A stretch of 64,000 nt of DNA, taken from contig CM060731.1 of the NCBI GenBank assembly GCA_030704615.1, positions 26,226,001-26,290,000 on the forward strand, written 5' to 3'. Source of the DNA: Takakia lepidozioides. Lineage: Eukaryota > Streptophyta > Takakiopsida > Takakiales > Takakiaceae. Every line of letters starts with the position of its first letter. Position 1 is the stretch's first letter. Shown in pieces: positions 12,717 to 23,919 of this stretch. Made by a program: the position numbers and the translations under genes. Under the pieces are notes generated by a model that did not search any database, was not told the DNA's origin, and worked only from the letters and a program-made list of their open reading frames with translations.

Positions 12717-13542
12717 TGTTAGAGGACTGTAGGGGACTTAGACACTTATACGGGATCTGTAGGGTACCCTTAATTTTTGCACAGACTGAGACAAACAGGA
12801 ACCTTAGGGGTGACAGCAGCGCACTGTAGAGGGGGGTTACATGGCCCACAGTCGTCACAGTCGTCACAGCCAAGCACAGCCCACACACAACACAGTCACA
12901 GCCACAACACAGCCACACAACAGCCGCCAGCCAGTCACCGCTTGACACAGCTGTCACGATAATAGGGAACGAAGAGTAGGACAGGGAACGACTGTGGGGA
13001 ACAACACCTGTGAAGGGAACATGTTAGTTCACATACGACGGTTAGAGAGGGAAACGGTTAGAACCGCGGATAGGAGGATAAAGGGAAACGGGGAAGGGGG
13101 GGGATGGGAAGGACTCGGAGGAGTCGGAGAGCACGATGAAGGAGGAAAGATTAGTAGATGCTTGTTATATGCAAAGCTGTAGGGATATTGTAGAGGAGAA
13201 TAGAGACACAATGGCTTCGGCCTGATACCTGATAAATCATAATCTGATACTTATACGATACAATCACACTGTGTAGAGAGATCTGAGTGAAGCTGTGGAT
13301 TGAATGGAGGAGTGAAGGAAACCGATAAATTGATGAAGCAAACTGATACTTAATTATCAATGGTAAGGTAGCTAAGATGAATGCGGAAAAGGAAACAAAT
13401 AGGAAACACCCCCATGATACACTAGCTGTAGGTCATGACTGATTGTTCTGCGCGGGCTGAGTACTTAGAGATTTCCAACTCTTCTATCTTGGAGTTTCCG
13501 CCTCGGATAGCGAAGGGATGGGTGAGTAAAAGCCGCGCGACA
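12717..13542 (+). repeat. 3' LTR of gypsy element 1
   Basis: 826 bp, starting TGTTAGAGGAC and ending CGCGCGACA, then the target duplication ACTAT at 13543-13547. It differs from the 5' LTR mainly in the CACAGC tract and in a purine-rich stretch near 13085-13130. Confidence 0.93.
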
Positions 13543-13545
13543 ACT

Positions 13546-14205
13546 ATGTTACTCAGGACCGTCCAGCCTCGTTATTGGGGGAATCATCTCGACCCTCCCA
13601 CCCCCATCCGAGAAAATGTGGAGTTTGAGTATTGGGGGAGACGGTATGTTGTGAGAGCCGCTACAGACCCTGCTATGGGTCGGGTTTTATTCACGATCAA
13701 TGATATTGTGGTTCCTCCTCGGAGAAACAGCATGGTGGACTTGTTTCCCTACTACGGTCCATACTACACCTCCCCGGAGTTCCGTACATTACGCCTTGAA
13801 GCCCCATACATCCTACCCTACATTTTGTGTGTCAACGGACAGGATGTACGTAGACGGGGGTTGTTTCCCATTGAGATCAGATTTTGTGATGGTGACCCCG
13901 ACATCTTCGGCAATGTTGCTGGGCTGGTCAATAGTTCTTTTGGTCATCTGAGGAGAACCAATGTAGTATGGGACGAGCGAAGCGATGGGCATGAAAGCTT
14001 TTGTGGTCATACGTCAGTATACTGTGAGGGGATGCACATATTTGTGATGACATGTGCTAGTAGGACTATTAGGGCTGGCAACGAACTATTTGCATCATAC
14101 GAGTTCTCTCGGGATGATTGGGACCTCCAATTACAGCGTGAGTGGGATGTGTATGATAGAAATAGGGTTCCTTTGAGACAGCGATCGAGTAGAGGGGCAT
14201 TGTAG
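13546..14205 (+). CDS. SET-like domain protein fragment downstream of gypsy element 1
   Basis: An open frame of 219 codons whose first in-frame ATG overlaps the target duplication of gypsy element 1. The C-terminal half has features that resemble a SET methyltransferase core: NVAGLVNSSFGHL, then a segment ending IRAGNELFASYE, where SET proteins have an Asn-His region and a final AGEEL..Y motif. The canonical Asn-His-Ser is not preserved, so catalysis is doubtful. The frame is open upstream into the LTR, which is accidental. The original 5' end was probably displaced to 1-669. It could be a host gene, or part of the neighbouring CACTA element. SET assignment is tentative. Confidence 0.5.
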   Translation: MLLRTVQPRYWGNHLDPPTPIRENVEFEYWGRRYVVRAATDPAMGRVLFTINDIVVPPRRNSMVDLFPYYGPYYTSPEFRTLRLEAPYILPYILCVNGQDVRRRGLFPIEIRFCDGDPDIFGNVAGLVNSSFGHLRRTNVVWDERSDGHESFCGHTSVYCEGMHIFVMTCASRTIRAGNELFASYEFSRDDWDLQLQREWDVYDRNRVPLRQRSSRGAL

Positions 14206-15266
14206 ATATTCTCATGATGTGCTTTGTATACATCCGATTAATCGATTGATGTAAAAAAAATTCTTGTTGCTCGTGTGGGTTGCAACTTTGCATATGTGAT
14301 CTAAACATACTTATGCACATGTGGACCAAATATGAGCTTGAACCAAGTTGATTCAATGGGTCATTCTAGTGTTGAACGCAGCTACGTGTCATAGAGACGG
14401 AAAATTGTGTTTCGCCTGGAGATGATTTTATTTTTATTCCATTTTCAAGCCATATGCTTAATGATAGCATATGCAATGTGCGTGCAAAATTTGGGAGTAA
14501 ACAAAAGTCATTTGGACCCATAACTAGATTTTGTTATCTCATTTGCACTCCAAAATTGAGTTATCTTCAACTTTATGCACTCTTCATAGAGAGTTTTGCA
14601 AAAGTGACCCTAGAAACACACTTTTTTTTTGTCCCATTTTTTGCATGGATGTAGTGGTGCAAAGCCTGATGTCATAGAACAAAATAGAGCTAAAAATAAA
14701 ATCATTACGCCCCTCAAAACGCAATCATATATTTCTAAATGCAAATATTTATTTTAAATTTTAAATTTTAAATTCGATTTAATTCAAAATTGAAGGGTGA
14801 GTGCCGTTGGGAGTTTTTTTTTTTTTTTTTTTTTTTTTTCCCCTGCTGGATCTTTGTACAGGTGTTGCACACATATTTAAGCACATGTAGGAAAAAATGA
14901 AGCTTGAGCCACATCCGTTTGTTGGGTGCAATGGCATGAGAGGATTTTCTTTCACATTAATACACAAAAATTGGTTGATAGGGTGAATGCGTCATTGGGG
15001 GGGCAAATGATTTTGTTTGGGTTTGAAACTTTGCATGCGTGTACGTTGCGCACATACATGTAATTATTGAATGACATATTTGATGCATACACACATTGAA
15101 GGTTGTTGTTTGCATTTCGTTTATAATGAAGTGTATGGTTGCAAGGACACATTATAATATATGTCCCTATGTTCATTTGTTCGTATCAAGACTTTGTCCA
15201 TCCCTTCCTGGTCTTTTCTCTTGGCACCCCATCCAAAAACAACTCAAGTACATCAGGCGGGAGCCA
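14206..15266. other. AT-rich non-coding stretch
   Basis: No convincing reading frame. It contains a run of about 24 T (near 14815-14839) and AT-rich words near 14750-14775. It may be the 5' non-coding part of the decayed CACTA element that follows. Confidence 0.4.
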
Positions 15267-15389
15267 TGGGCGAGACGCCGCCCCCACGGTACCGGACGAT
15301 GATGACTATGACAGTGATAGTGACAGTGACAACAACAATGAGCATGGAATTAACCAGGAGGATGTGCAAGCCATGGAGGATCTCACCAT

Positions 15390-18300
15390 GTGGGCGCTGA
15401 TGCATCCCATGAAGAGGGAACCCGGCCAATCGATGATCCTGAAATGGCCCCCTCAAATGACATGGAGAGGGAGGCGAGAACTCCCTTGTACGAAGGGGCG
15501 AAAGTGAGTCGACTTTCAACAATCTTACTTTTGCTCAATCTTCAAATTCGATTTGGCATAAGTATTGTTGGGATGTTTGCCATAATGCAAACTATTGTAG
15601 ACTATATCCTTGCTCCACACTTGAAACCCAAGATGCCACGGTCGCGGAAAGAGGCGCGCGAAGTCTTGGACTCTGTGGGGATGGGCTATAAGATTTTTCA
15701 TGCATGTCCATGTGATAAAACCCTATACTACGGAGAGGATTCGCATCTCACCAAGTGCCCAAAGTACAAGAAAGACCGATATCGGGATGATGTCCAAGGA
15801 AAAAAAGTACCACGCAAGGTATAAACGTCATTCCCCCTCGCATGAAGATTATTTTCTTTAATCTTCTCAATGTATGTAAAGTGTATTCCACAAAGTTTAG
15901 GGTTTAGAGAGTAGTACTCATGCAAGATCTGATTGTGGTTTTGGAAGGAGTGAGTGAGGAGTGGAAGGAGCGACGTATGGTTTTGACCATTCACACCCAA
16001 ATGAGGGAGAGGCTGCATAAAGGGAAAGGCATAAGGGTGTTGTATTATGTGTGCTAATGGGATGATTACATGTGGGGGGCGTGGGGTATTTCATCCTAGA
16101 AAATGCATTACTTTCCGATCATCCCATAATTGAGGGCACAGTACTGAAGCCCCGAATTGGCCAGACTCATGAGATGGCACGCCTCGCATCGGAGCCCCCC
16201 GGGAAAGGTGTGTGGGCCACAAGATTCACAAGCATGGTGGCATATTGAAGAGATGTGGCTTTTCTCTTGGAGGACCCACGACATGTCCACCTCGGCTTCT
16301 CCTCGGATGGGGTCAACCCATTCTCTGTCCAGTCATGTAGTCATTCCACTTGGCCGTGACCATGGTGAATTACAACATCCCTCCATATCTTTCAATTAAA
16401 AAGGCCATATCATGTTGGCTGCCATTGTGCCAGGTGAGTGTACTCATTTCATGTTTATTAGTGCCTTCGACTTTACATTAAACTTCTGATCTTTGACGCA
16501 ATTCGGATGCAAGATTGATGAGTGACATAATCATGGAGTAAGACGTGTAATTCATTTTGTAGTATAATCTGCATTGGTGGAGCATTGAAACAATGATGTG
16601 AATGTTCATAGGGAAAAAATAAGTGGCAAACATGACACGTACTTGCGACCTCTTGTTGATGAACTTAAAGAGCTATGGAGGGGGGTCCCGCATTGGATGC
16701 TTCACTTGACCCTATGGCCGGACAATCTTTTCAGATGAGAGACATCTTACTTTGGACAATGCATGATTATCCAGGAATATTATGTTCCCCATGAACAACC
16801 CGCGTACATTCACTTGTCAATGCCGGATAATATCGATGAAAATTGGGATTGATTGAAGTAGCGGCGACAGTCTTGTGCACCGTAGTGGGGTAGATGACAT
16901 TATGGGCCATGCACATGACAACTTTTTGTTTTTGCTAATGTGGCGGGATGTGTAGTACATGACTAACTGTTCGGGGCTAAGCACCAAAGGTACCATGCAT
17001 GCTTGCATTGTGGCGATGATCTTGATGCACATAGCTCCCGCCATCTTCACAAGATGGTGTATCCCAACTACCGCAAATTTCTTCCTATGAGCCATCGATG
17101 GAGAAGAAGAGAGAAACACTTGTTTGATGGCAAAGAGGAAGTACGTCCCCCCCCTATGACACCGTCCGGGCAGTTTTGGGAGGACCGATGGAAGGAGGCC
17201 CATGCGGGCACGGACGGTGAAGTGGACGTGCCCGACATGAAACGACTTTCAATCTTCTACGAGTTGTCATATTGGGCGGTACATATTCCACAAAAACCGT
17301 CAATATCCCTATGCATGCATGTGATATTGCACATTTGGTATGCATTGCATTGTCACTTTCACGTAAAAAATTTGTGTAAGTTTTTTGGTGGGGATATATG
17401 TAGGACCTGAAGATTCGCCATCTTCTAGATCCCATGCATATTGAGAAGAATGTCTGTTCGTCCTTTTTTCGGGTTCTTCATGGCACGCGGCAAGAAAGGG
17501 AGTGGCTGCAAAAGGAGATTCTCTCTGTTAGAAAGGAGCTTGAAGAGCAGGGTCGCATGCGCCATCTATGGGCCGAACAAAATGGTGTGGACCCAAAGGG
17601 TGTTGTACGGTGGAATATAGCGCGCACCTTGGCAATGGACAAAGGAGGAATACAAGAAAGTGATAGCCACCATAAATGCTGTCCGAACACCAACTGATGG
17701 GTCATCCCTCCGTACGAAGTTCAACGAAGAAGACGGGGTCCATGGTTTGAAGTCTCATGACTACCACAATCTATTGCAAGACATCTTGCCATTGCAGTAC
17801 GTGGGACATTGACTCCCGAGATCTGAGACAATCTATAGATTGAGAGGCTTGTTCCGGTGGATTTGCTCCAAAGAGTTGGAAGAAGCAGATTTTCCACGCA
17901 TGAAAGAAGGAGGCGGCGGAGGTAAGTTGTATTTGGAGATGCACCTTCCTCCCTCCTTCTTTGACATCCAAGTGCAGTTGGTAGTGCACTTAGTGGAAGA
18001 GGCTTCGCTTGCCGGCCACCGTTCATTCTCTTCTCGGTGGATGTACTTTCCTTGAGCGTTATTGAAGACGTTGCAAGGATTTGTAAGACAAATGGCGCAC
18101 GCCAGAGGGTAAGCACGCGGAGGTGTATACGTTGCAAGAAGCTATGTTCTATTGCACAGAATACATTGACAGGGTGGAATGATGAAGCCCCTCGGATGTG
18201 GAAAGAAGAGGAGATGCACGAACCAATGACATCATTTTGCCCAAAAAATCGAAGAGGGTAAAATTGCCGACCTTGGTGATTGAGCAAGCGTCATGACTTC

Positions 18301-19020
18301 ATACTGAAGAACACCCCATCCATACATGAGTGTGAGGAACGATACAATATCTTGTTCAGCAATGAGAGAGGAGACGCCTTGCATTGGGCGGAACCATCCA
18401 AGGCCGTTTACTATGGCCCACGACGATGAGCGGGCCGCCGGAATGTTCCTCATAAATTTGCCCAGGAATTGTTGCCTCTAAGTTCATTCAACATGGCTTC
18501 GGACTTCAGTTTTGACGCCGTTGCTTAAGGAGAGGTGGTTCAGATTTGGTGCAAGACATTCCAAGGGCCCTCTCAATTTCGCGACCTCATACACTGCGGT
18601 TGGGTTCACGGTCATCATTTCCGCATTCGTGCTCTTGACATGAAGCGCAAACAACCTTTGATTCTGGCTTGTATATTGGCAATACCTCCGTATGGGGCAA
18701 GGGAGATACACGACCTGCTATGAGCAAACTTGAGTACTTAGAGAGCTTGAGACATACTCCAACTTCAGTATACAATGTACCGGCCTCTTCTCTTCAAGGG
18801 AAGGTGGTTCCAGCCACATCTTGTGGGGCCTCCCACACTAGTGCACGATGATTGTGGTTTCATGCGCGTCAATGCAGATAGGCTCAACCCTACTCATCGT
18901 CCCTCCGATGAAGCCTTTTTCACGACTTTCAGACATGGAGCAGTTTTCTTCTCCGATGACAAAACAAGAGGGGGGAAGTGGAGGTGGTTGTGCATAGCTC
19001 AGCCAAGAGGAAGACGGTCT
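15390..19020 (+). pseudogene. CACTA transposase (Transposase_21 and DUF4218 segments), degenerate
   Basis: Ordered landmarks of the TnpD-like transposase are visible in changing frames. TPLYEGAKVSRLSTILLLLN (about 15480) is followed by ACPCDKTLYYGEDSHL.KCPKY and KKVPRKV (15700-15824). DPRHVHLGFSSDGVNPFS lies near 16275, and TYLRPLVDELKELW near 16635. HACLHCGDD and VYPNYRKFLP..H.WRR lie at 17000-17105, LLDPMHIEKNVCSS near 17425, and LKSHDYHNLLQDILPL near 17750. The DUF4218 segment LEMHLPPSFFDIQVQLVVHL is at about 17930. The C-terminal DDCGFMRVN..RL and WRWLCIAQPRGR lie at 18845-19015. Stops, frameshifts and possible introns make it non-functional. The family moves DNA by cut-and-paste. Confidence 0.85.
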
Positions 19021-19659
19021 ATTCATGGTCTCTCGGATCTCCATTGGGTGAGGCAATTACGGTGGACAGAGAGACTGGTCATAATGATGCTGATGATGGA
19101 GTTTGGGTAGAGGGGGGGTAGAAGAGGATGATGATGCCCCGGACAATGCATCTTGGACCCTATATTATGAAGCTCGAGAAGAATACGGATTTTTGGAGAA
19201 GGAGACAACGACATGGCCATTGGCAACGATGTGGAGGATGATTCGGAGGTGTCTTTTGAGGGCCGGCCCTTTATGACGATGACTCCGATGACCAAGAAGA
19301 CGTGCCGCTTGATGAGGATGAAAAGGCTCCCGGATGATGATGTTTAAGTTGATAAGACACAAAATCAAAGCTACATAACAATTCTCCCTCGCCGCGAACT
19401 GGACCCATCCCTTCGATTGATTTTACATGTACATGCATATTGTAGTTTATTTCTATGATTCAATCAAATATGGCTGTGGCTGGTAGTCTTTCAAGAAATA
19501 AGGCAGAGGCAATGAATATATTGGAGTCAACACATATAAGATTTGGCATCAAAAGAATTATCATATCGAAATAATGTCACAATCTACAAGAAGGTCCACA
19601 ACAACAAGCTAAACCATCAAGAAAAACAAACATCCTAAACCCCTCAGTACCATATGGAA

Positions 19660-20243
19660 AAAAAAAAAAAAAAAAACTAAGAACCCCCAAAGGGCCCTAA
19701 ACCTAAACCTAGAAAGCCCTGCCGTCGCTGCCTGCACCTGTCCATGCGACGCGATTTTTTAGGCCGGGGGTCGCAAACTGCGCGGCCAACCGTCACCGAT
19801 CTGCGACCAATTTTTTTGAATGGATTTATGAGGCCGGGGGTTGCACACGGCGACGGCCAGCCATGCACACTGTGACCCAATTCTTTTTTTTTCAAGAATA
19901 GGGCAGCCGGGGCAGTTTTGCGAGCGCCCCGTCGCAGGGGCCTTTTGTGCCCTTCATGGCACCATGCGACGGCCTGGTCGTCGCAAAAAAGGTTGCGATG
20001 AAAGAAGGGTTTTTTTTTTTTCCCGGCGTGCAACGAGCGGCCGTCGCCCGAAAGGGCTGCCTTCTGCCTCTCGCTGGGGGCGACACTTTGGCGTCGCATG
20101 GAAGGCTGCCATTTGCCCTCCATTACTTTCCCTCCGTGCGACAGCCAGGCGAGTGCGCCTGGCCCCGGCGCCAGGTAGCTGCCCCTCGGTTTGGCGGCGA
20201 CGGCTCGGCGCCACGCGGGGCGTGGGGGCACGGCTTGCGTCGC

Positions 20244-20274
<31 letters not shown>

Positions 20275-20285
20275 TTTGTTGTAGT
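19660..20285. repeat. Subterminal repeat region of the decayed CACTA element
   Basis: Many short TGCGAC/GTCGCA words occur in both orientations between about 19735 and 20245, in sequence far more GC-rich than its surroundings, ended by 29 C residues. CACTA transposases bind short repeats placed like this. An A-run (19659-19676) and two CCTAAA units (about 19694-19710) precede it. Open frames here on either strand are probably artefacts of GC content. Confidence 0.6.
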
Positions 20286-21672
20286 GAGAGGTGGTTGCAT
20301 ATTTGCTCCTCTGATCCAAGGAGGTAGACTCCCTGAAGAAAAAATGTACTTCGTGAAACCCCCACCGTAACGCACGTAAGAAACAAGATTTGATGAGGAA
20401 GCTTGGGTTGAGAAGAACACGAATACGTTTGAAAAGACATTGCGCTTCCTAAAGGCAGACAGTATGTGATGTATTCCTTCCTCTCAAACACAAGATCCTC
20501 TCTGTCTCCAATTGTGTTCACAAAGACCATACCAATGTTTTGAAATTTCATCCTGTTGAAGAATGAAAGACGGCTAGCAGCGTTCGAGAACCTCCTCTTT
20601 GCACCCAACATGACATAGCAGTCCTTAAATGATCGTGTCAGGTCGTCGTTGTACGTCGTCATCTCCTCAGTTTTTTTCTTCCAAGACAGTACATAGCTCT
20701 TGAATGGCTCCGGGATCGAGGGTGTCATCTTGTTCATATTGGCCTTGTCTGTCAGATATTCCGCCGTTGTTTTAGACTGCATGGCCTTAAAAACCGTCTT
20801 AGTGATTTTGAGGTCATGTTTCACCTTTGTCCATTCCTTCTTCGTGTACGGTTCTGGATTGCTTTTGGACCGGTCTGCTCCTCTGAGTACCACCATGATG
20901 TCATCAACCACAAACCTTCGTGTTTTCATGTAATCATATAGTCGTTCATGCTCCTCAAGGTTTGATCCTTACCCTTATATGGATTTCTAATGCCCACCCT
21001 CAAGTCCAGGATCCTCTGTGCCACCTTCTTGATCTGTCGCTGGTTAAGCCCTTGAAGCTTTTGGATAGCTGACTTTGTCAATGGAACCTGCTCAGAGTTG
21101 CGTACAATCCCCATAGCATCAATGAGCTCCCCCTTGTCCCACTTTCGAAACCCAGTCTCCCACAACTCCTAGATGTCCTCATCAGCATGGACCAATGCCA
21201 ACGCTTCTTTCGAGGAGTTCTTCTCCAGTATAACCAATGCCGTTTGCATAAACTCCTGGGATGAAGAGCACAATTATTTTTAGACCTAACAAATTATCAG
21301 TGAGGAAATTCCAAAAACCCTATCTAGATACTAGTATGTACATAAATGAAGAAAAAGACTATTAGAAGAATGTTTACCTTCCACAAGCCAGTCTTGTTCT
21401 TTTTTGCATTATCGTTGTATTTCGGCAGCTTCCTAATTGATGCATAAAAGCTTATCAAGTGACCCAATTTCTCGTTAAAAGTCGTGTCAAACTTTTGTGC
21501 TTTGTTCGGATAATTTAAAAGCTCGGAGAGCTTCACCAGTTGCAAGTGCTCTTTTGACCACACAATCCTGGCCAGCCATTCTCCAAAGTAGTTTGCGAGC
21601 TGCTAGTCTATATCCAAATCCTCAACAAGTTCCTACAGACATAGTTCCATGTTGTAAAGATTTAATTCATTC

Positions 21673-21772
21673 GACGTCGACATTGACGTCGACGTTCAAT
21701 TGACTCGACGGTATCCTACTTCATTCTAATAGACGTCCATAGCATATAACGTCGACATGAATGTCGAGGTTC
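21673..21772. repeat. Palindromic GTCGAC motifs, left group
   Basis: Two copies related to AACGTCGACATGAATGTCGA at 21673-21696 and 21748-21772. Related copies lie at 28174-28200, 28310-28335, 28537-28560 and, degenerate, 28631-28650. Each is a near-perfect dyad of ACGTCGAC / GTCGACGT around a 3-6 base centre. They fall between exon-like segments of the minus-strand gene. Confidence 0.6.
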
Positions 21773-22488
21773 TAGACCAATTTCAAATCCACTTGTTGAA
21801 TTCTAGAGTTAAGAGACATAGATCTGGTTAACGAGTACCTTGGTAGCCACGATCGTGTGTTGCCCTCCGATAATGAAATTTTTTGTCGAAGCATCGTCGA
21901 TCTCCGCTGATCTCGTTGGTATCTTCTCACACACATCGTCCTCCTTCTCTGGATCAATTGGAGTGAGGTATACCGGATGTTGGGCATCCAGACGTCGAAG
22001 CTGCAGGAGTCTGGTTTTGACCTCATCCTTGTGCTTGAGGTTCAAAGGTCGGTAAACCATATGTTTAGGAGCAAGATTCATTCGCGATATCGGTATTTTG
22101 AAAGTTCTACTAAAATCGAATGGAAACATGTCTCCATAGTATTCTACTAGATTTTTTGTCAGTTCTATTGACGTATCCTTGTCGTAAATAATCAAAAAAT
22201 GATTCAAGTTCAATGAAGACAGCAACATTGGTCAGGATACCAAACATTTATCCGCTCCTGGGGCCGTTTTCAGGATATTGTTCGCAGCCGGTAATGAAAA
22301 CATGAAACAAAGAACGGAAACACCAGCAAGACGAAGACGTAAGTCTATGGTAGGGTCATCAGTAACAGAACAGGATCAGGAAGGTGCTGGATCATCCTCA
22401 AAGAAGAGGAAACCAAAGAAATCCATTGATCAGCCCTTGCTCCCGAAGTAAAGATCACCAGCATTGGAGACAACATGTTCGTTTGGGT

Positions 22489-22575
22489 TGTCGTGCGCAT
22501 ACATATCGCTACACAATTACATCGCTGTCCAAACCACACCACACATATATGCACAATAAAATAGTCTGCCACAAT
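22489..22575 (-). repeat. Outer A repeat of the small retroelement
   Basis: Begins TGTCGTGCGCATACAT on the plus strand, so the element's 3' end reads ...GCGCACGACA. It is about 87 bp, matching 29257-29342 and 29701-29786 with a few changes. It directly adjoins the GGGT target duplication. Confidence 0.9.
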
Positions 22576-22934
22576 AGATAAACAAAAGCTAAAAGGACAC
22601 ACATTCTCAACACAAGAAATATGAAATCCATCGCTATCACTCTTTAAAATAGAAGTCGAGCCAGGGGCACCCCAAGCTATGGGGACTCCACCCAACAACA
22701 ACCTACACTCCCATCATAAGCACACTCAGATCTAAACGCATGAAGGAGCTCGGTCGAGCAGGCTCAACTCGAGAGAGATGAGCTGCGCGACTGACACTCT
22801 CGTGAAGATAAGATAGTTCAGGTGTCAAGCTCAAACTTGACACCTGACTTAACACTTGAACTAAATCCAAGTGTTAAATACAAATAACTAGTTTTATTCT
22901 AGTTAGTTTCACACTGCGTTTATTTAACTTGACA
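22576..22934 (-). repeat. 3' B repeat of the small retroelement
   Basis: About 359 bp, very similar to 26791-27149 with scattered substitutions. It contains the same tandem hairpins and self-primer site as the large element's B repeats. Confidence 0.9.
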
Positions 22935-23478
22935 GCTGTCCTCGCCTGAACTTGTGGTAATCGTCCATAGGCGGGCCTTCCAAATGCTGGAACAGTCCCT
23001 TCCACGCCATGAATGGGGTGAATAGCTGTGGATTGCGCATCTGCTGCAAATCACACCAGCTGTCGAACTCCTGGATAAAGTCATCCAACTCGATTGTGCC
23101 CACAACTCCTGAGTACCTACGAGGCCCCTTGGTAGCTCCATACATCTCCTCCATGTCGTCCCACAACAATGGCGAATGAAACTGCACACCTGTTGATGAA
23201 GCCTTCGAGTCTGTGTCTGACTTTGCACTAGTTGAGGGTGGAGGTGAAGGTGGTCTGAAACGAACACCTCGTCTGGTGAACCCACTCTCACTGCTACTGC
23301 CTGTAGCCGTACTCCCCTCAGAACCCCTGGGTAACTCCGTGATGACACTCACAATGTGCACCTCCCCCACGTGACACTTTAAGGCTCTATTACTAATTCT
23401 AATAGTGACACGGGTAGGCACCTGTTGTAGTTTAAGGGTCATATCCCAGTGGCTCAGGGCACCTGCACCTGCATCCAC
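22924..23478 (-). pseudogene. gag: Truncated gag of the small retroelement
   Basis: The N-terminal part of Gag, aligning with 36945-37370 of the large element and sharing the ELDDFIQEFDSWCDLQQ region. It starts upstream of the large copy's likely start because the codon that is TAG in the large copy is AAG here. It stops within the fused terminal repeat after the internal deletion. The capsid core and zinc knuckles are missing. Confidence 0.8.
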
Positions 23479-23919
23479 CGCAAAAACTCCTTTGGTTGGC
23501 TGGTCATCAACCCAGTCTCACCATAGAAGAAACACTGGTGGTCTTGCTGGTCATCACTCACTCCAGCCTCACCACCGACAACATACTCTAGGATTGACCG
23601 CTGATCAAATCCGGCCTAATCCCTATGAAAGCAAGCGCCCACACAAACCAACATGGTGCACAGTCAAGCATGCAGGTGTTTGGGGGGATCCAAACACAAG
23701 AAATCAAAACATCAACACCCCCACACCAAAATCCATCTACAGTGCTGACCTGCAGAATATCCCAGCCCAAAACCCCGGACTGACTGGCCTCCACCAAGAG
23801 AGGCTTTGGCAACTACGAGTACAAGGTAATGAAAATAGTACAGAGATGGAGGGGAAGAATAGAAGCCCGACCAAGCAAGATCTAACCCTGATCTATGCTA
23901 TCAACTGCCAGACTTCTCT

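Larger units (their letters stand above)
670..13542 (+). mobile_element. Ty3/gypsy LTR retrotransposon 1 (Tat/Athila-like), degenerate
   Basis: A complete element of about 12.9 kb with TG..CA LTRs (670-1606 and 12717-13542). The 5 bp target duplication ACTAT lies at 665-669 and 13543-13547. Domain order is unknown ORF, gag, protease, reverse transcriptase, RNase H, integrase, then a ~4 kb accessory region. The RT active-site strand FLDDFSVYS and protease motif DGGSG resemble the plant Athila/Tat lineage, and no chromodomain follows the integrase. Multiple frameshifts break every reading frame, so the copy is not autonomous. The LTRs differ mainly by indels in a CACAGC-rich tract, so point divergence is modest. 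Confidence 0.93.
15267..20286 (+). mobile_element. Decayed CACTA (En/Spm) transposon, left end not found
   Basis: Transposase remains (15390-19020) are followed by a GC-rich subterminal region (about 19735-20245) full of TGCGAC/GTCGCA words in both orientations. The right end reads TTTGTTGTAGTG at 20275-20286, that is CACTACAACAAA on the minus strand, a typical CACTA terminus. A run of 29 C lies just inside it (20246-20274). The matching left terminus was not found between 13543 and 15390; it may be mutated, or lie upstream of the window with gypsy element 1 inserted between. Confidence 0.7.

Noticed and set aside
19694-19710. Telomere-like CCTAAA repeats
   Set aside because: Only two to three units are present, next to an A-run and inside transposon sequence.
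19677-20420. A 247-codon minus-strand frame and overlapping plus-strand frames in GC-rich DNA
   Set aside because: They lie in the CACTA subterminal repeat region with homopolymers; length is explained by low stop density in GC-rich sequence and no domain is visible.
20123-20500. The C-terminal half of a 268-codon minus-strand frame as a real protein end
   Set aside because: It runs through the poly-C tract and the CACTA terminus, so only the part right of 20287 can belong to the host gene.
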